From Chitinophagaceae bacterium (GTDB taxonomy: Bacteria > Bacteroidota > Bacteroidia > Chitinophagales > Chitinophagaceae): a stretch of 5,294 nucleotides of DNA. The notes below the pieces were generated by a model that was not told the DNA's origin, made no database searches, and was given only the letters and a program-made list of their open reading frames with translations. The translations under genes and the position numbers were made by a program. The number at the start of each line of letters is the position of its first letter. Within the stretch, counting starts at the first letter, position 1. Below are positions 5,007 to 5,294 of the stretch, one piece after another. The stretch is taken from the NCBI GenBank assembly GCA_021738605.1, contig JAIPBY010000172.1:1-5294 (forward strand), given 5' to 3'.

Positions 5007-5294
5007 TTGAAAAATGCCATAAAAAATAAATTCTTCACCTGGTTGGTAGCCACACTGCTGGTGGCTAACGCCGTAACCATTCTTTTCTTCTGGATCAACA
5101 GGCCCGAGAGGATGCAAGGTCCAAAAGGATCTCCAAGGGAGTTTCTGGTCCATGCGCTTGAACTGGATTCAAGTCAGCTGGATGCTTTTCAGGCTTTGAT
5201 TGAGGAGCATCAGGCTTCAGCAAGGCCCTTGAAAAATGAAATCCGGTCTGCCAAAGAAAATCTTTTCCAATTGCTCAAGCAACCCATCATTCCC
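5007..5294 (+). CDS. Membrane-anchored Spy/CpxP-like (periplasmic heavy-metal-sensor type) protein, C-terminus cut by window edge
   Basis: Ninety-six codons are open to the right edge. An N-terminal hydrophobic helix (about 9-30, FFTWLVATLLVANAVTILFFWI) has no visible signal-peptidase site, so it probably anchors the protein with the remainder in the periplasm. What follows is charged, helical and of Spy/CpxP/CnrX type: FLVHALELDSSQLDAFQALI (46-65) matches the LTxxQ-like first motif (L53, Q57), then a long amphipathic helix, EEHQASARPLKNEIRSAKEN. Family members bind misfolded proteins or metal ions; H49 and H68 are possible ligands here, but this is a guess. The start is TTG 5007: an in-frame stop ends the previous gene at 4992-4994, the only nearby ATG (5014) hits a stop two codons later, and the TTG sits directly before the membrane helix. 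Being third after a sigma factor and a predicted anti-sigma suggests that it is the envelope sensor. Confidence 0.8.
   Translation, partial: MKNAIKNKFFTWLVATLLVANAVTILFFWINRPERMQGPKGSPREFLVHALELDSSQLDAFQALIEEHQASARPLKNEIRSAKENLFQLLKQPIIP

Overview
The window looks like a chromosomal segment of a Bacteroidota bacterium, possibly near Saprospiria or Chitinophagia, though I cannot fix the family. The reasons are moderate GC, no Shine-Dalgarno sequences ahead of the starts, a promoter of the TAnnTTTG type, two TTG starts, and proteins that resemble families common in that phylum: a small two-helix TPR membrane protein, an FFYTRLxARLE protein after an ECF sigma factor, and a PD-(D/E)XK 'transposase-family' nuclease.

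Layout. (1) 1-1448, minus strand: the N-terminal 482 codons of a UvrD/PcrA-like superfamily 1A helicase, cut by the left window edge. (2) 1449-1685: a divergent intergenic region with two oppositely oriented arrays of a short GTTKARRRRR-type repeat. (3) 1686-2150, plus strand: a complete SRPBCC (START-like) ligand-binding protein. (4) 2150-2227: more of the same repeat family, arranged as a 35-bp imperfect inverted repeat between convergent genes. (5) 2259-3179, minus: an Rpn/PDDEXK-type nuclease with a glycine-rich repeated tail. (6) 3283-3933, minus: a membrane-anchored TPR protein with a likely leaderless promoter. (7) 4118-5294, plus: a tight three-gene unit of ECF sigma factor, single-span membrane protein (predicted anti-sigma) and membrane-anchored Spy/CpxP-like protein, the last cut by the right window edge.

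How the parts may work together. The right-hand unit is the most coherent system. Its architecture parallels the CnrH/CnrY/CnrX metal-sensing module of Cupriavidus: a cytoplasmic sigma factor, a small one-helix protein that could hold it at the membrane, and a periplasmic four-helix-type sensor. That function is inferred from gene order and protein features. The left half contains unrelated housekeeping and accessory genes. Its notable feature is the repeat family that brackets the SRPBCC gene on both sides and makes a possible bidirectional terminator.

I see no tRNA, rRNA, CRISPR array, insertion-sequence ends, integrase or origin here.
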